Notes: generated from the sequence alone by a model not told the origin. 64,000 nt of DNA from JACMLD01 sp044223995 (GCA_044223995.1 JBGALE010000003.1:372001-436000), one strand, 5' to 3'; positions 8,628 through 18,630 are shown, counted from the first letter of the stretch. A program made the numbers and translations.

Positions 8628-11600
8628 TTAATTGCTGAGACTCCTGAAATCTACCGGCACCAGTTTACTTACACCCGGTTCCTGCATGGTAACACCATAT
8701 ATCACATCTACCGCACCCATCGTTTGTTTGTTGTGTGTTACAATGATGAACTGGCTCTCTTCGCTGAATTTGCGGATCATATTGGTAAACTTTCCAACGT
8801 TTGCGTCATCGAGCGGCGCATCCACCTCATCGAGTATACAGAACGGTGCAGGCTTGATCAGGTAAATGGCAAACAGCAAGGCGGTAGCAGTTAATGTTTT
8901 CTCACCACCACTCAACTGGCTAATGGAAGAAGGACGTTTGCCTTTTGGTTTTGCAACAATATCAATGCCTGTTTCTGCCAGGTTCTCCGGGTTTTCCAAT
9001 ACCATGTCTGCTGTATCATCTTCGGTAAACAATGCCTGGAATACTTTCTGGAAGTTTTCGCGCACTTTATTAAACGTATCGAGAAATTGCTGGTTGGCCG
9101 TTGCTTCCACCTCCTGGATCGTTTGGAGCAAACTGTCTTTCGCGGTAACCAGATCATTCTTCTGCTCAAGAATAAAATCGTATCGTTTCTTCATTTCCTG
9201 GAATGCTTCAATAGCTGTTGGGTTGACTTCTCCCAAATTCTCCAGGCGCTTTTTCATCCGGTCACTTTTTTCCTGTAGCTCTTCTACCGGCGTTTCCGTC
9301 GCTCTTGGCTGATCGAGTATATCATCCAGGTTGATCCTAAACTCTACCTGTAAGCGCTCTTTCATTCCTGCAAGTTGCAGTTTCAATTCGTTCAGGCGGT
9401 CTTTGATCTCACCCAGCAGATGTTCCAGTTGTTCGCGCTCTTTTACTTTATGGCGCAGTTCACTTTCCTTTTCACTCAACTGGTTCCGGATGTTATAATA
9501 TGCCTGGTCGGCTTCATTTAATTTACGTTCCTCCTCTTCCTTGCTGTGCAGCAATGTCACATGCTCCTGCTCCGCAGTGGCCAGGGATTGTTCGCTTTCC
9601 GCAATATTCTCCCTTGTTTGTTTCAACTGCGATTCATTGGTTTCAATCTGGATTCGCAAATCGTTCAACTGGTTATTCTTGAATTCCAGTTCCTGTTTCA
9701 ATGCACTGATCTTACTTTGCTGGCGCGTTACCTGCAGGTTAAAATCGTTGTAGCTCGCCATTACTTCATTATAACCATGCTCTGCCACTTTGTAGTCATC
9801 CTCGCTGGAGCGCAGTTTATCACGCAATTCATTCAGTATGCTGACCAGTTGCATCCACTCGCTCCGAACACCTTCCACACCACTCATCGTATCCTGCAAT
9901 GAACCCTGCAATTCTTCGAGGCGGTTTTGCGAAGTATGTTGTGCTGCGTGTAAGTTTTCTGTTTTATTCTGTAATGAAAATGCGAGGTTGGTCAGGCGGT
10001 TGATATCTTCCTGCGCTTGCTTGATGGCGGTTTCCTTCAATTGCTCATTAAAACCGATTACTTCATTATGCTTTAGCTGAATACTTGCCTTCAGTTCATT
10101 CACCACGATTTCCTGCGCAGCAATTTCTTCTGCCAGTTTTTCAAGGTTCTTTGCACGGCCGATTTTCTTTCCTTCAAATAATCCTACGCTTCCACCGGTA
10201 AGTGAATATTTTCCTTTTACATATTTACCATGTTTCTCCAGTACAATGGCACCATTACTGTTGGTCAGTGCGTCTTCATTTTCTGCTATGAACACATTTC
10301 CCAGCAATTGCTCCGCAAGTTTTCTGAACTGCACATCCACTTCAATCACGCTCATGGCAGGTATGGTTCCTTCCGGCTGATGGATGTCTGAATTGTCAAC
10401 TTCATTGAACTTATCGAGGAGGAAGAAATTAGCCTTTCCTTTTTTATTGTCATCCAGCAGGTGAACCGCCTGCAAACCCTCTTGCAGGTTATTGACCACA
10501 TAGTAGTTTAAGTAGGGTTCCAGCACATTTTCCACTGCTGCGCGAAATTCTTCCTTTACATAAATGATATCGGAAAGAATGGGTGCAGTATGGTTCCAGT
10601 TGGGGTTTTTATGCAGGAACTTAACGCTTTCCGGATAACCTTCCATGGAGTCGATCAGGCTCTTCAGCAAATCAAATTCATTTTTCTTGGCATCCAGTTT
10701 ACGGCTTTCGTCTGCCAATTGCTGGCGCAATACTTCCACCTCGCCCTGTGTCTGTAATATCTGATCCTTTGTTCTTTCGTGGTGTTCCTGCAACTGGCTT
10801 AAATCTGTCTTCCTGCTTTCCAGTTCCTGTTCCTTGCTGGTCCTTTCCTCTTCCAGTTGTTTCAACTGGCTGGCGCGGGTTTCCTTTTCTTCTTCCAGTT
10901 GTTCTATAGCACGCTGAATATTTTGAATAGAAGTATCGGCCACTGCTACTTTTTTCTCCGCCTCAAACTGGTTGCGCTGAATGGTCAGGTTTTCACTACG
11001 CAAACTATCCACATGCGAGCGTTTTTCATCAAACACCTTTCTTTTGTCTTCCACACTTCCCTTCAGTTCTTCAAGTTGCACCTGCAGGCTTTCCAGTTGC
11101 TGCTGTTCATCACCCACCTGTGTTTGCGTAAACAATATACTTTCTTCCAGCCCTTTTAATTGTCCTTCGCTTTTATTTAGAAAATCTTCCAGTCCCGCCA
11201 GCCGTTCCTGCAAAAAGTTGAGGCGTTGCCCCGCAAGGTTCTTTTCATTCTCCTTGCCGCGCAGTTGCTGCAGCAGATCGTTGAATTCGTGCTGCATACT
11301 TTGCAGGGCACGTTCTTTTTCTATAAACCCAACTTTCTCCTGTTCCAGTTGTGCTTCTTCACCGGCAATGACTGCTTCCAGTTGAATTTTCTTATTCGTT
11401 TCCGTTTCTGTCTGCTCGTTCAGTTCACGGTAAGTAAGATTAAATCCTTCGAGGGAGGCTTTTGCCAGTTCGATGCTCAACTCACGGTATTCTTTTTTTA
11501 TTTCGTGGTATTTCTCTGCTTTCTTCGCCTGGCTTTCGAGGCTTTTCAACTGGTTGTTTATTTCAAACAACAAGTCTTCGATACGCGCCAAATCCTGTTC

Positions 11601-12152
11601 GGTAGCATCCAGTTTTAATTTGGCTTCGCGCTTCCTTGTTTTGTAAATGGTAATACCAGCAGCCTGTTCCAGCATACGGCGGCGGCTGTTTTCCTTGTCC
11701 TTGATGATTTCATCCACCATACCCAGTTCGATAATGGCATAACTGTCGGTGCTGACACCGGTATCCATAAACAGGTTCTGGATATCTTTCAACCGGCACT
11801 GTACATCGTTGAGGCGGTATTCACTCTCCCCGCTTTTGTAAAATTTTCGGGTAACGGTTACCGTATTAAACTCGGTGGGAAGAAGGTTGCGTGTATTCTC
11901 AAACGTCAGGCTTACTTCCGCGAGACCGGAAGCACTGCGGGTTTTGGAACCGTTGAACACGAGGCTTTCCAGGTTTTCACTCCGCAGGTGGCTGATCTTC
12001 TGTTCACCGATTACCCAGCGGATGCTGTCAATGATATTACTTTTGCCACATCCATTGGGGCCGATAACGCCCGTAATGCCTTCGTCGAAATTAAGCACGG
12101 TCTTGTCCGCAAAACTCTTGAATCCTTTGATTTCTAAACTCTTTAATCTCAC
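8628..12152 (-). CDS. smc: Chromosome segregation protein SMC
   Basis: SMC (1174 aa) is the ATPase core of the condensin-like complex with ScpA and ScpB that compacts and separates chromosomes. The N-terminal head has Walker A GPNGCGKSN at 31-39. Two long heptad-rich, Glu/Gln/Lys-rich coiled coils (about 170-510 and 680-1020) flank a hinge near 520-660. The C-terminal head carries the ABC signature LSGGEK at 1080-1085 and Walker B ILDEVDAP near 1106-1114. The length is normal for bacterial SMC. Neither scpA nor scpB is in the window. A perfect -7 box sits 27 bases upstream of the ATG. Confidence 0.98.
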   Translation of the reverse strand: MRLKSLEIKGFKSFADKTVLNFDEGITGVIGPNGCGKSNIIDSIRWVIGEQKISHLRSENLESLVFNGSKTRSASGLAEVSLTFENTRNLLPTEFNTVTVTRKFYKSGESEYRLNDVQCRLKDIQNLFMDTGVSTDSYAIIELGMVDEIIKDKENSRRRMLEQAAGITIYKTRKREAKLKLDATEQDLARIEDLLFEINNQLKSLESQAKKAEKYHEIKKEYRELSIELAKASLEGFNLTYRELNEQTETETNKKIQLEAVIAGEEAQLEQEKVGFIEKERALQSMQHEFNDLLQQLRGKENEKNLAGQRLNFLQERLAGLEDFLNKSEGQLKGLEESILFTQTQVGDEQQQLESLQVQLEELKGSVEDKRKVFDEKRSHVDSLRSENLTIQRNQFEAEKKVAVADTSIQNIQRAIEQLEEEKETRASQLKQLEEERTSKEQELESRKTDLSQLQEHHERTKDQILQTQGEVEVLRQQLADESRKLDAKKNEFDLLKSLIDSMEGYPESVKFLHKNPNWNHTAPILSDIIYVKEEFRAAVENVLEPYLNYYVVNNLQEGLQAVHLLDDNKKGKANFFLLDKFNEVDNSDIHQPEGTIPAMSVIEVDVQFRKLAEQLLGNVFIAENEDALTNSNGAIVLEKHGKYVKGKYSLTGGSVGLFEGKKIGRAKNLEKLAEEIAAQEIVVNELKASIQLKHNEVIGFNEQLKETAIKQAQEDINRLTNLAFSLQNKTENLHAAQHTSQNRLEELQGSLQDTMSGVEGVRSEWMQLVSILNELRDKLRSSEDDYKVAEHGYNEVMASYNDFNLQVTRQQSKISALKQELEFKNNQLNDLRIQIETNESQLKQTRENIAESEQSLATAEQEHVTLLHSKEEEERKLNEADQAYYNIRNQLSEKESELRHKVKEREQLEHLLGEIKDRLNELKLQLAGMKERLQVEFRINLDDILDQPRATETPVEELQEKSDRMKKRLENLGEVNPTAIEAFQEMKKRYDFILEQKNDLVTAKDSLLQTIQEVEATANQQFLDTFNKVRENFQKVFQALFTEDDTADMVLENPENLAETGIDIVAKPKGKRPSSISQLSGGEKTLTATALLFAIYLIKPAPFCILDEVDAPLDDANVGKFTNMIRKFSEESQFIIVTHNKQTMGAVDVIYGVTMQEPGVSKLVPVDFRSLSN

Positions 12153-12178
12153 AATTCGAAATTTTATAGAATAACGGG

Positions 12179-12186
12179 CAAATATA
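12179..12186 (-). promoter_or_regulatory. -7 promoter element of smc
   Basis: On the minus strand this reads TATATTTG, a perfect match to TAnnTTTG. It implies a leader of about 20 bases. No TTG is seen at the -33 position, only AT-rich sequence. Confidence 0.5.
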
Positions 12187-12456
12187 TTTTTTTGCTGCTA
12201 AAGAAAAATTTTGATGTTCCCTGACAGCACCCATAATTATTCACTTATTATACACAAATACCTCTCCCCGTAAAAGTTATCAACAGGTTGTTAGGAAATA
12301 ATGATTTTCCCCTCCTGCACCTCAATCGCCTGTGACATACTATCGGCGGGTGTTTCCAACATGTCAACGCGGAAAAAAAATTAAAAATACTTGTCCTTCC
12401 CTGCGTGTCCTGCTCGTCATTGAACGAAATCAATTGCAAATAAAAAAATTAAAATT
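12187..12456. other. Non-coding stretch between smc and the SnoaL-like gene
   Basis: About 270 bases without a credible gene. It holds two DnaA-box-like 9-mers, TTATACACA at 12248-12256 (fits TTATNCACA) and TTATCAACA at 12277-12285 (one mismatch), 29 bases apart. Nothing else recognisable is seen. Confidence 0.5.
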
Positions 12457-12810
12457 ATGACAACCGAACAGGTAGCCAAGAGACTGGTGGAATTAATGCG
12501 CCAGGGCAAGGTATTGGAAGCGCAAAGTGAATTGTATTCAAAAGACATTGTCTGTATCGAACCTGATTCCGCGCCGGTAAAAACGACCAGGGGTTTTCAG
12601 GCAGTTGCAGAAAAAGGGAAAGCATTTGCCGCCATGATAGAAGAAAGACACGGTGGCTCTGTATCCGATCCACTGGTAGCCGGCAGTTATTTCAGTATTG
12701 AAATGACGCTCGATGCAACGCTGAAAGGAATGGGCAGACAGTTACTGGATGAAATTTGTGTATATGAAGTAAAGGATGGAAAAATTGTATTTGAACAATT
12801 TTTCTATTAA
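12457..12810 (+). CDS. SnoaL-like / NTF2-fold protein
   Basis: A 117-aa cytoplasmic protein with no signal peptide. The layout matches the SnoaL-like (NTF2 superfamily) fold: an N-terminal helix (VAKRLVELMRQGKVLEAQSE), a short LYSKDIVCIEP strand, and a C-terminal hairpin (DEICVYEVKDGKIVFEQFFY). Family members range from polyketide cyclases to ketosteroid-isomerase-like enzymes and many small Bacteroidota proteins of unknown role. The neighbour nhaA is read separately from its own promoter. Confidence 0.8.
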   Translation: MTTEQVAKRLVELMRQGKVLEAQSELYSKDIVCIEPDSAPVKTTRGFQAVAEKGKAFAAMIEERHGGSVSDPLVAGSYFSIEMTLDATLKGMGRQLLDEICVYEVKDGKIVFEQFFY

Positions 12811-12843
12811 TCCGGCCTTTATTGTTCCCTGGAAGAAAAAATA

Positions 12844-12874
12844 TTGAGGTAATCTGGCGGCAGGGCTAAATTTG
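12844..12874 (+). promoter_or_regulatory. Promoter of nhaA, predicting a leaderless mRNA
   Basis: TTG at 12844-12846, a 20-base spacer and a perfect TAAATTTG at 12867-12874. The GTG start codon begins only four bases after the -7 box, where transcription itself should begin. Confidence 0.6.
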
Positions 12875-12878
12875 CCGG

Positions 12879-14027
12879 GTGAAGTTAACCCAACTATTCA
12901 GCGAATTTTTTAACAGCGAAAAAGCAGGCGGCCTCGTGTTGATTATTTGCACGGTGCTGTCTTTGTTGCTGGCAAATTCATCCTTTCAGCAAACTTACCT
13001 CGGTATATGGGGCTTTGAAATAGCTGGTCATCACCTGGATCATTGGGTGAATGACGGCCTGATGGCCATATTCTTTTTGCTGATCGGACTTGAACTGGAA
13101 AGAGAAATCTATGTCGGGGAACTATCCGATATGAAGAATGCATTGCTGCCAATATTCGGCGCCATCGGTGGTATGCTGCTACCTGCTGGTATTTATTTGC
13201 TGTTCAATTATGGAAAGCCTGCCCAATCCGGCGCCGGTATTCCAATGGCAACAGACATTGCTTTTGCATTGGGCGTGCTGGCATTGCTCGGAAAGCGTGT
13301 GCCGGCATCACTAAAAGTATTCCTGACAGCATTGGCCGTTATCGATGATTTGGGCGCGATACTTATCATCGCTTTCTTTTATTCGCAGGGCATTTCATTT
13401 TTTCACCTCGGTATTGCATTGGGCATTTTTGCGGTATTGATTGTACTGAACAGGTTAAAAATAAATAACCTAATACCTTATATCATTGGTGGTGTGGCCA
13501 TGTGGTATTTTATGCTGCACTCGGGGGTACATGCCACCATTTCGGGTGTGCTGCTGGCATTCGCCATTCCTTTTGGTGATGGCGGGGATCAATCGCCTTC
13601 CTACAAACTGCAGCATGTATTGCATAAACCGGTGGCATTTATCGTACTCCCGTTATTTGCACTGGCCAATACCTGCATTGTAATTCAGGATGGCTGGGTC
13701 AATGACCTGGCTTCCTCCAGCAGCATAGGTATTTTTGCGGGTCTTATACTGGGCAAACCAATTGGTGTTGTGCTGATGAGTGTACTGGCCGTAATATTGG
13801 GCATCGGCAACCTGCCAAAAGAATTAACCTGGAAATATATCATTGGCGCGGGTATACTGGCTGGTATCGGGTTTACGATGTCCATCTTTATAACACTGCT
13901 GGCTTTTGATCAGCCGGGTTTTGTTGCCGCTTCCAAAATCAGTATAATGCTTACTTCCCTGCTGGCTGCCATCATCGGGCTGACATGGCTTCGCATGGTA
14001 TTAAAGCCAAACAGCAGCGAACTGTAA
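12879..14027 (+). CDS. nhaA: Na+/H+ antiporter NhaA
   Basis: The 382-aa inner-membrane antiporter exchanges sodium for protons and controls salt and pH tolerance. Eleven or twelve hydrophobic segments are visible. The ion-binding pair D156-D157 lies in AVIDDLGA, and GIPMATDIAFALGVLALLG is the conserved TM IV region. The start is GTG at 12879 (MKLTQLFSEFFNSEKAGG), which fits the usual NhaA N-terminus. The promoter just upstream leaves almost no leader. The gene converges on a GH20 gene across a bidirectional terminator. Confidence 0.96.
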   Translation: MKLTQLFSEFFNSEKAGGLVLIICTVLSLLLANSSFQQTYLGIWGFEIAGHHLDHWVNDGLMAIFFLLIGLELEREIYVGELSDMKNALLPIFGAIGGMLLPAGIYLLFNYGKPAQSGAGIPMATDIAFALGVLALLGKRVPASLKVFLTALAVIDDLGAILIIAFFYSQGISFFHLGIALGIFAVLIVLNRLKINNLIPYIIGGVAMWYFMLHSGVHATISGVLLAFAIPFGDGGDQSPSYKLQHVLHKPVAFIVLPLFALANTCIVIQDGWVNDLASSSSIGIFAGLILGKPIGVVLMSVLAVILGIGNLPKELTWKYIIGAGILAGIGFTMSIFITLLAFDQPGFVAASKISIMLTSLLAAIIGLTWLRMVLKPNSSEL

Positions 14028-14048
14028 ACACTTCATTAAAAAAATAAA

Positions 14049-14065
14049 GGGCTCCTTCGGAGCCC
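14049..14065. terminator. Bidirectional terminator between nhaA and the GH20 gene
   Basis: A perfect 7-bp stem GGGCTCC / GGAGCCC with loop TTC. On the minus strand it is followed by a T-rich tail, so it mainly ends the GH20 transcript; it can also serve nhaA. Confidence 0.85.
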
Positions 14066-14085
14066 TCATTATTTATTCGCTTTAT

Positions 14086-16002
14086 TTAATTTTTATCCGC
14101 TCTTTTCTTCAAATCGTTGATAGGTATTGTTATCATACGTCCAATGGGTTTGCCATTGCGGTAAGTAATCACTTTCATCGGGGCCGCATCTTTCGGCACT
14201 TCTACTTCGCCGGTATATTTTGGATAAAAATTATCGGGAAAAGAATTATCAAAACTGTAATAAATATCCAGGCCGTCTATTTCTGTATTCATTACTACTT
14301 TTAACGGCCCGTCACCATCTTTCTTTGCAGTGATGATAGGATCATAGATAGAGGGCGCATATTTTATTTCCGCAGCGTTGTAGCGCTCGAAATGTTTTTC
14401 CACCCGTTGAGAAAAATTCTTCCAGTTTTTTTTCTCCTTGGGCGACCATACACTTTCTGCAATCGCAAAACCGCGGGGCCATACCATATACTGAAGATGG
14501 CGCATGTTGTATACCTGTTCGGTCCATAAGTTGGCTTGACCTCCCTTTACAAATTTAGGATCAACCCCTTCCGGTACCGGTTCAAAGGAATAGGTTGTAT
14601 TCAGCCGCAGCGTGGCATATACCGGTGGTTCAATAGCAGGATCGCCCTGTATATAATCAAGGTAGGCGAATGTGGTGGGGCTCATCACCACTTCATGTCC
14701 TTGTTTAGCCGCTTCAATACCTCCCTTGATACCTCTCCAGCTCATCACCACTGCATTGGGAGCGAGCCCGCCTTCGAGTATTTCATCCCAGCCAATCAGT
14801 TTCTTTCCTTTTGATTCAATGATTTTCTCCACGCGTTTTACAAAATAGCTTTGCACTTCATCCATATTCTTCAATCCTTCTTTCTGCATCAGTGCTTTGA
14901 TGGCATCGCTTTTCTCCCAAAAGTTCTTGGCGGTTTCATCACCACCCATATGGATATATTCAAACGGGAATAATTGCGCCACTTCAGTAAATACTTTATC
15001 AAGGAACTCATACACTTTATCATTGGCAGGACAAAGTGTATTGTCCACCAAGCCGTAGAAATGACCACTGGCAGGCCATTCCATAAATTTTTCTCCTGAG
15101 TTAACAGTGTAGGTGCCGGGTGTGCAGGAAAGTTCCGGGTAGGAAGCCACTGCAGCCATACTGTGACCGGGTATATCTATTTCAGGCATGATATTTACAA
15201 ATCGTTCTTTGGCATATTTTACCAGTTCCCGGATATCATCCTGTGTAAAAAAGCCGCCGTAGTTTCTCGGTTCATCAGGAGTGGGCGGTGTAAAATTTCC
15301 AAATGTACCTACCTTCTTTACATTCCATGCACCTACCTCCGTTAGTTTGGGAAGCGCCTTTATTTCTACGCGCCATCCTTCATCGTCGGTCAGGTGCATG
15401 TGCAGGAGATTGTATTTATAGCGAACCATTTCGTCGATAAATTCTTTTACCTGCGCCTTATTAAAGAAATGGCGCGACACATCAAACATCAATCCCCTCC
15501 AGGCGAAGCGCGGGTAATCCATCACCTGCACTGCCGGCATACTCCATGAAGAACGTTTTACCATTTTCTGGCTTTCAATGTCTGGTGGTAATAATTGCAA
15601 CATGGTTTGTGTGCCGTAAAAAATTCCTGCGGCAGAAACCGCGGTAATAGTAACACCTGCGGGTGTTACGGCCAGCCGGTAGCCTTCTTTTCCCAGGGAT
15701 TTTTCTTCCCTGTTATCAATAACCAGGCGAATTGAATTGGGCGCTGGTGCAACTGATTCTTTTGTAATCACAGAATAACCCGTAACATTGCCCAGTTTCT
15801 TCCCGAGCATAGCAGCAACATTTTTCACTTCTGCTTGCTGCGGTGGCACCAGGATACTGATATTTTTGGGAAGAGTGAATGTTCCGGTAGCCATGGTAAG
15901 AGATACCGGTTGCGGAATGAGGGCTGGTTCACCGGATGGTGACTGGCCAACAGATAAAAAAGTAGAAACCAGACCGATCAGGAAGGTGGTTGTTTTTTTC
16001 AT
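14086..16002 (-). CDS. Beta-N-acetylhexosaminidase (GH20)
   Basis: The 638-aa exported enzyme should remove terminal GlcNAc or GalNAc from chitin oligomers, glycans or peptidoglycan fragments by substrate-assisted catalysis. A signal peptide (MKKTTTFLIGLVSTFLSVG) is followed by the GH20b N-terminal domain (LIPQPVSLTMATGTFTLP, about 25-155). The TIM-barrel catalytic domain (about 160-520) carries the catalytic pair D355-E356 in HMGGDET, plus GWDEILEGG and VVMSWRG. The tail (about 545-638) resembles the Ig-like C-terminal domain of hexosaminidases. It ends at a strong terminator. Confidence 0.95.
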   Translation of the reverse strand: MKKTTTFLIGLVSTFLSVGQSPSGEPALIPQPVSLTMATGTFTLPKNISILVPPQQAEVKNVAAMLGKKLGNVTGYSVITKESVAPAPNSIRLVIDNREEKSLGKEGYRLAVTPAGVTITAVSAAGIFYGTQTMLQLLPPDIESQKMVKRSSWSMPAVQVMDYPRFAWRGLMFDVSRHFFNKAQVKEFIDEMVRYKYNLLHMHLTDDEGWRVEIKALPKLTEVGAWNVKKVGTFGNFTPPTPDEPRNYGGFFTQDDIRELVKYAKERFVNIMPEIDIPGHSMAAVASYPELSCTPGTYTVNSGEKFMEWPASGHFYGLVDNTLCPANDKVYEFLDKVFTEVAQLFPFEYIHMGGDETAKNFWEKSDAIKALMQKEGLKNMDEVQSYFVKRVEKIIESKGKKLIGWDEILEGGLAPNAVVMSWRGIKGGIEAAKQGHEVVMSPTTFAYLDYIQGDPAIEPPVYATLRLNTTYSFEPVPEGVDPKFVKGGQANLWTEQVYNMRHLQYMVWPRGFAIAESVWSPKEKKNWKNFSQRVEKHFERYNAAEIKYAPSIYDPIITAKKDGDGPLKVVMNTEIDGLDIYYSFDNSFPDNFYPKYTGEVEVPKDAAPMKVITYRNGKPIGRMITIPINDLKKRADKN

Positions 16003-16100
16003 ATCGCGTTCTTAAAATAATTTCTAGATGGAAATGCCTAACCGGAAAATTAGCATTTTTCCCGGTTTGAAAGGCAATGTGAAAGAAAATGAATTCCCCC

Positions 16101-16108
16101 TATCTTTA
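16101..16108 (+). promoter_or_regulatory. Possible -7 element upstream of the stress protein gene
   Basis: TATCTTTA, one mismatch to TAnnTTTG, 23 bases before the ATG at 16132. No matching -33 element was found. Confidence 0.35.
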
Positions 16109-16131
16109 CAGAGCTATTAAAACATCATGCA

Positions 16132-16962
16132 ATGAAAACATTTATTGTTCCGACAGATTTCTCTGAGACCTCCAAAAATGCAGCGCGCTTTGCAGCGCAG
16201 GTAGTGTCGAAAGTACCTGATGTGAAAATTATCCTTTACAATGTTTTTGACAAAATTGAAACCGGTTCTGACGGGTCTGTAATGTACAATGACCATGAAG
16301 GCCGCAGAAAAATAATGGAACTGGCACTGGAAAGCGTAAAATCTGATATGCTGTCACTGGCGCCCGGAATTGAAATTACCTGTATTGCGGAAGAAGAAAG
16401 TTCATTCATTGGCAGCCTTGAAAAAATAGCCAGGCAACACAACGTTGATATGATCATTATGGGCATTACCGGGGCCTCCCCCCTTTCCCAGATATTTATG
16501 GGCAGCAATACCCTGAACATGGTCAACAAAAATATCTGCCCCGTAATGATTGTACCTCCCGATGCCAGCTTTACCGGTATAAAAAGAGTCATGATAACAA
16601 GTGATTTCAAAGACATTGACAAAACTATCCCGGAAGCCCGCCTGAAAGCTTTACTGAATATTTTCAATCCTTTTGTGCATGTAGTGAACGTGGACAGTGA
16701 ACATTATGTAGAAATAACCGAAGAATACAAAAGAGAACGCGCCAAGCTGGATGCTATCCTAACCGATTACGAAAGAGATTATTCATTTATCCGCCTGTAC
16801 GATTTTGTAGATGCGATCAACCAGTTTGTATCTGATCAAAAAATCGATATGATAATTACCATCCCCAAACACCATTCATTCCTGGGCAATCTGTTTAAAA
16901 GCAGCCATACTAAGAAACTGGCTTATCACAGCCATGTACCCCTGATAGCCATACACGAATAA
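16132..16962 (+). CDS. Universal stress protein with two Usp domains
   Basis: The 276-aa cytoplasmic protein consists of two tandem UspA folds (about 1-145 and 150-276). The first starts MKTFIVPTDFSETSKNAARF and keeps the nucleotide-binding pattern G-2X-G-9X-G-S in GITGASPLSQIFMGS (about 111-125), so it probably binds ATP. The second starts KRVMITSDFKDID and lacks that loop. Tandem Usp proteins are common in Bacteroidota and respond to starvation or redox stress. The gene stands alone, with its own terminator. Confidence 0.92.
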   Translation: MKTFIVPTDFSETSKNAARFAAQVVSKVPDVKIILYNVFDKIETGSDGSVMYNDHEGRRKIMELALESVKSDMLSLAPGIEITCIAEEESSFIGSLEKIARQHNVDMIIMGITGASPLSQIFMGSNTLNMVNKNICPVMIVPPDASFTGIKRVMITSDFKDIDKTIPEARLKALLNIFNPFVHVVNVDSEHYVEITEEYKRERAKLDAILTDYERDYSFIRLYDFVDAINQFVSDQKIDMIITIPKHHSFLGNLFKSSHTKKLAYHSHVPLIAIHE

Positions 16963-16987
16963 GACTACTGCATATCTAACTTTTTTC

Positions 16988-17026
16988 CTTCCCCGCAATC
17001 TCGTATTTTTGCGGGGAAGCTTTTTT
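16988..17026 (+). terminator. Terminator of the universal stress protein gene
   Basis: A perfect 11-bp stem (CTTCCCCGCAA / TTGCGGGGAAG, 10-base loop) followed by C and six T. Confidence 0.92.
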
Positions 17027-17184
17027 ATGAAAAGACCTCAGCACAGTAAAAACTCCATTGTTTCCTTTGCCGGAATATTGCTCCCGGTGAATTTTTATAT
17101 CCCGGACTAACAAACCTCCTGCCCGTTTCCTGCTGACCTCTTACATTCTTTTATTGATTTTATTTATCAACCATTGCTTCATGT

Positions 17185-18630
17185 ATGAAAAATAATGCTG
17201 AACAGGTAAAAGTTACCTCCGAAATAGGCGCACTGCGACGGTTATTGGTACACAGCCCCGATAGTGGATTGGGTAAAGTAGTGCCTTCCAAAGCACAGGA
17301 CTGGTTATTTGAAGACATCGTTCACCTCGATACCATTCGCAGGAAAGAATATGATTATTATACCAAACTGCTCCTGTATTTTCTAGACCCTTCGAAAATA
17401 AAAGGGAAGCTGAAAGAAATTGACAGCAAATCTGCCAAACGTGCGTTTTACAAACCCAATGATGAAAAATTCTACCGCTCGGATAAAGTAGTGGAGTTAC
17501 AATGGCTGCTCACTGAGATACTGGAGGACCATGAAATAAAACTAAAACTGGTGGCCTCTGTTTGCGCCATTGAAGGTTGTTCGTACAATACACAAAAAGA
17601 GCTGCTGGACCTCGAACCAGCGTTACTGGCAAAAACATTTATCAGCGGCACCCAGGGAGAAGACACGATGATCTTTGCCCCCATTCCCAATTTTATTTTC
17701 ACCCGCGATATCGGCATCGTTATCAACGATCATGTGCTGCTGAACAAACCCGCTAAAAAAGCAAGGACAAGGGAAGCACTGCTGGTAAAATATATTTTCT
17801 TCAATCATCCTTTTTTTAAAGCATACCACGATAAGATCATTGAAATACCAGACACTTCACATCATTTTCTGCTCCCAAAAGAAGGCGATGAAAAAAAAGT
17901 AACACTCGAAGGTGGGGATGTAATGGTGGTCAGCAAGGATCATTTGTTGATTGGCGTGAGCGAACGCACAACGATGGAAGCAGCCCACCAGGTAATCACT
18001 GCCTTGTTTGAAATAAACCTGGTGAAGAAAATTACCGTGGTAAAAATTCCAAAGAAACGTGATTACATGCACATCGACACTGTTTTCACGCAGGTAAAAC
18101 GGAATGTATGGGTGATACTGGGGCATTTCTCCCGGAAAGCCATGAAGATGGAAGATGCCGACCCCGTGCAGCGTGTGCTGGAAGAAAAACGAAAGGATGA
18201 AAAGTTAAAAATCATTCAATTCAAAAAGAAAGACATCAATAACCCACGGTATTTCGATAACCTCGAAGAACTGTTGATTGACGTCAGTGAAAATGATTTG
18301 AAATGCGGGGATAAAGTACGTTTTATTTATTCGGGAAATAATAAATTCCCATTCGATGCAAGGGAACAATGGACAGACTCCTGCAACCTGCTGGCCCTGC
18401 GCGAAGGCGTAGTATTGGGCTATGACAGGAATGATAAAACCGTGGAGGCATTTAAGGAAAATGGATTCGATGTGATCCATGCGCATGAGTTAATCGATCA
18501 ACTGGAGGAAGGGAAAGCAGACCCTGAAAAAATGGAGAACACACTTATCCTGATGCCTTCCGCCGAATTGTCGCGCGCACGCGGAGGATTTCACTGCATG
18601 AGTATGCCGCTGTTGCGGGATGACATTTAA
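17185..18630 (+). CDS. Arginine deiminase family protein
   Basis: The 481-aa protein belongs to the guanidino-modifying (pentein) superfamily; arginine deiminase converts arginine to citrulline and ammonia. Conserved elements are VTSEIGALRRLLVHSPDSGL at the N-terminus, NFIFTRDIG, LEGGDVMVVS, the His-Asp element MHIDTVFTQ and the nucleophile C471 in GGFHCMSMPL. It is longer than typical ArcA (about 400-420 aa), partly from an insert around 325-375. It overlaps no neighbour and lies 11 bases before a second pentein gene, so the two are probably co-transcribed. No arcB or arcC is nearby, so its use for ATP synthesis is uncertain. Confidence 0.88.
   Translation: MKNNAEQVKVTSEIGALRRLLVHSPDSGLGKVVPSKAQDWLFEDIVHLDTIRRKEYDYYTKLLLYFLDPSKIKGKLKEIDSKSAKRAFYKPNDEKFYRSDKVVELQWLLTEILEDHEIKLKLVASVCAIEGCSYNTQKELLDLEPALLAKTFISGTQGEDTMIFAPIPNFIFTRDIGIVINDHVLLNKPAKKARTREALLVKYIFFNHPFFKAYHDKIIEIPDTSHHFLLPKEGDEKKVTLEGGDVMVVSKDHLLIGVSERTTMEAAHQVITALFEINLVKKITVVKIPKKRDYMHIDTVFTQVKRNVWVILGHFSRKAMKMEDADPVQRVLEEKRKDEKLKIIQFKKKDINNPRYFDNLEELLIDVSENDLKCGDKVRFIYSGNNKFPFDAREQWTDSCNLLALREGVVLGYDRNDKTVEAFKENGFDVIHAHELIDQLEEGKADPEKMENTLILMPSAELSRARGGFHCMSMPLLRDDI

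Noticed and set aside
12248..12285. Two DnaA-box-like 9-mers upstream of smc, possibly an origin
   Set aside because: Only two sites, one imperfect, with no AT-rich unwinding element and no dnaA or dnaN nearby; insufficient for an origin call.
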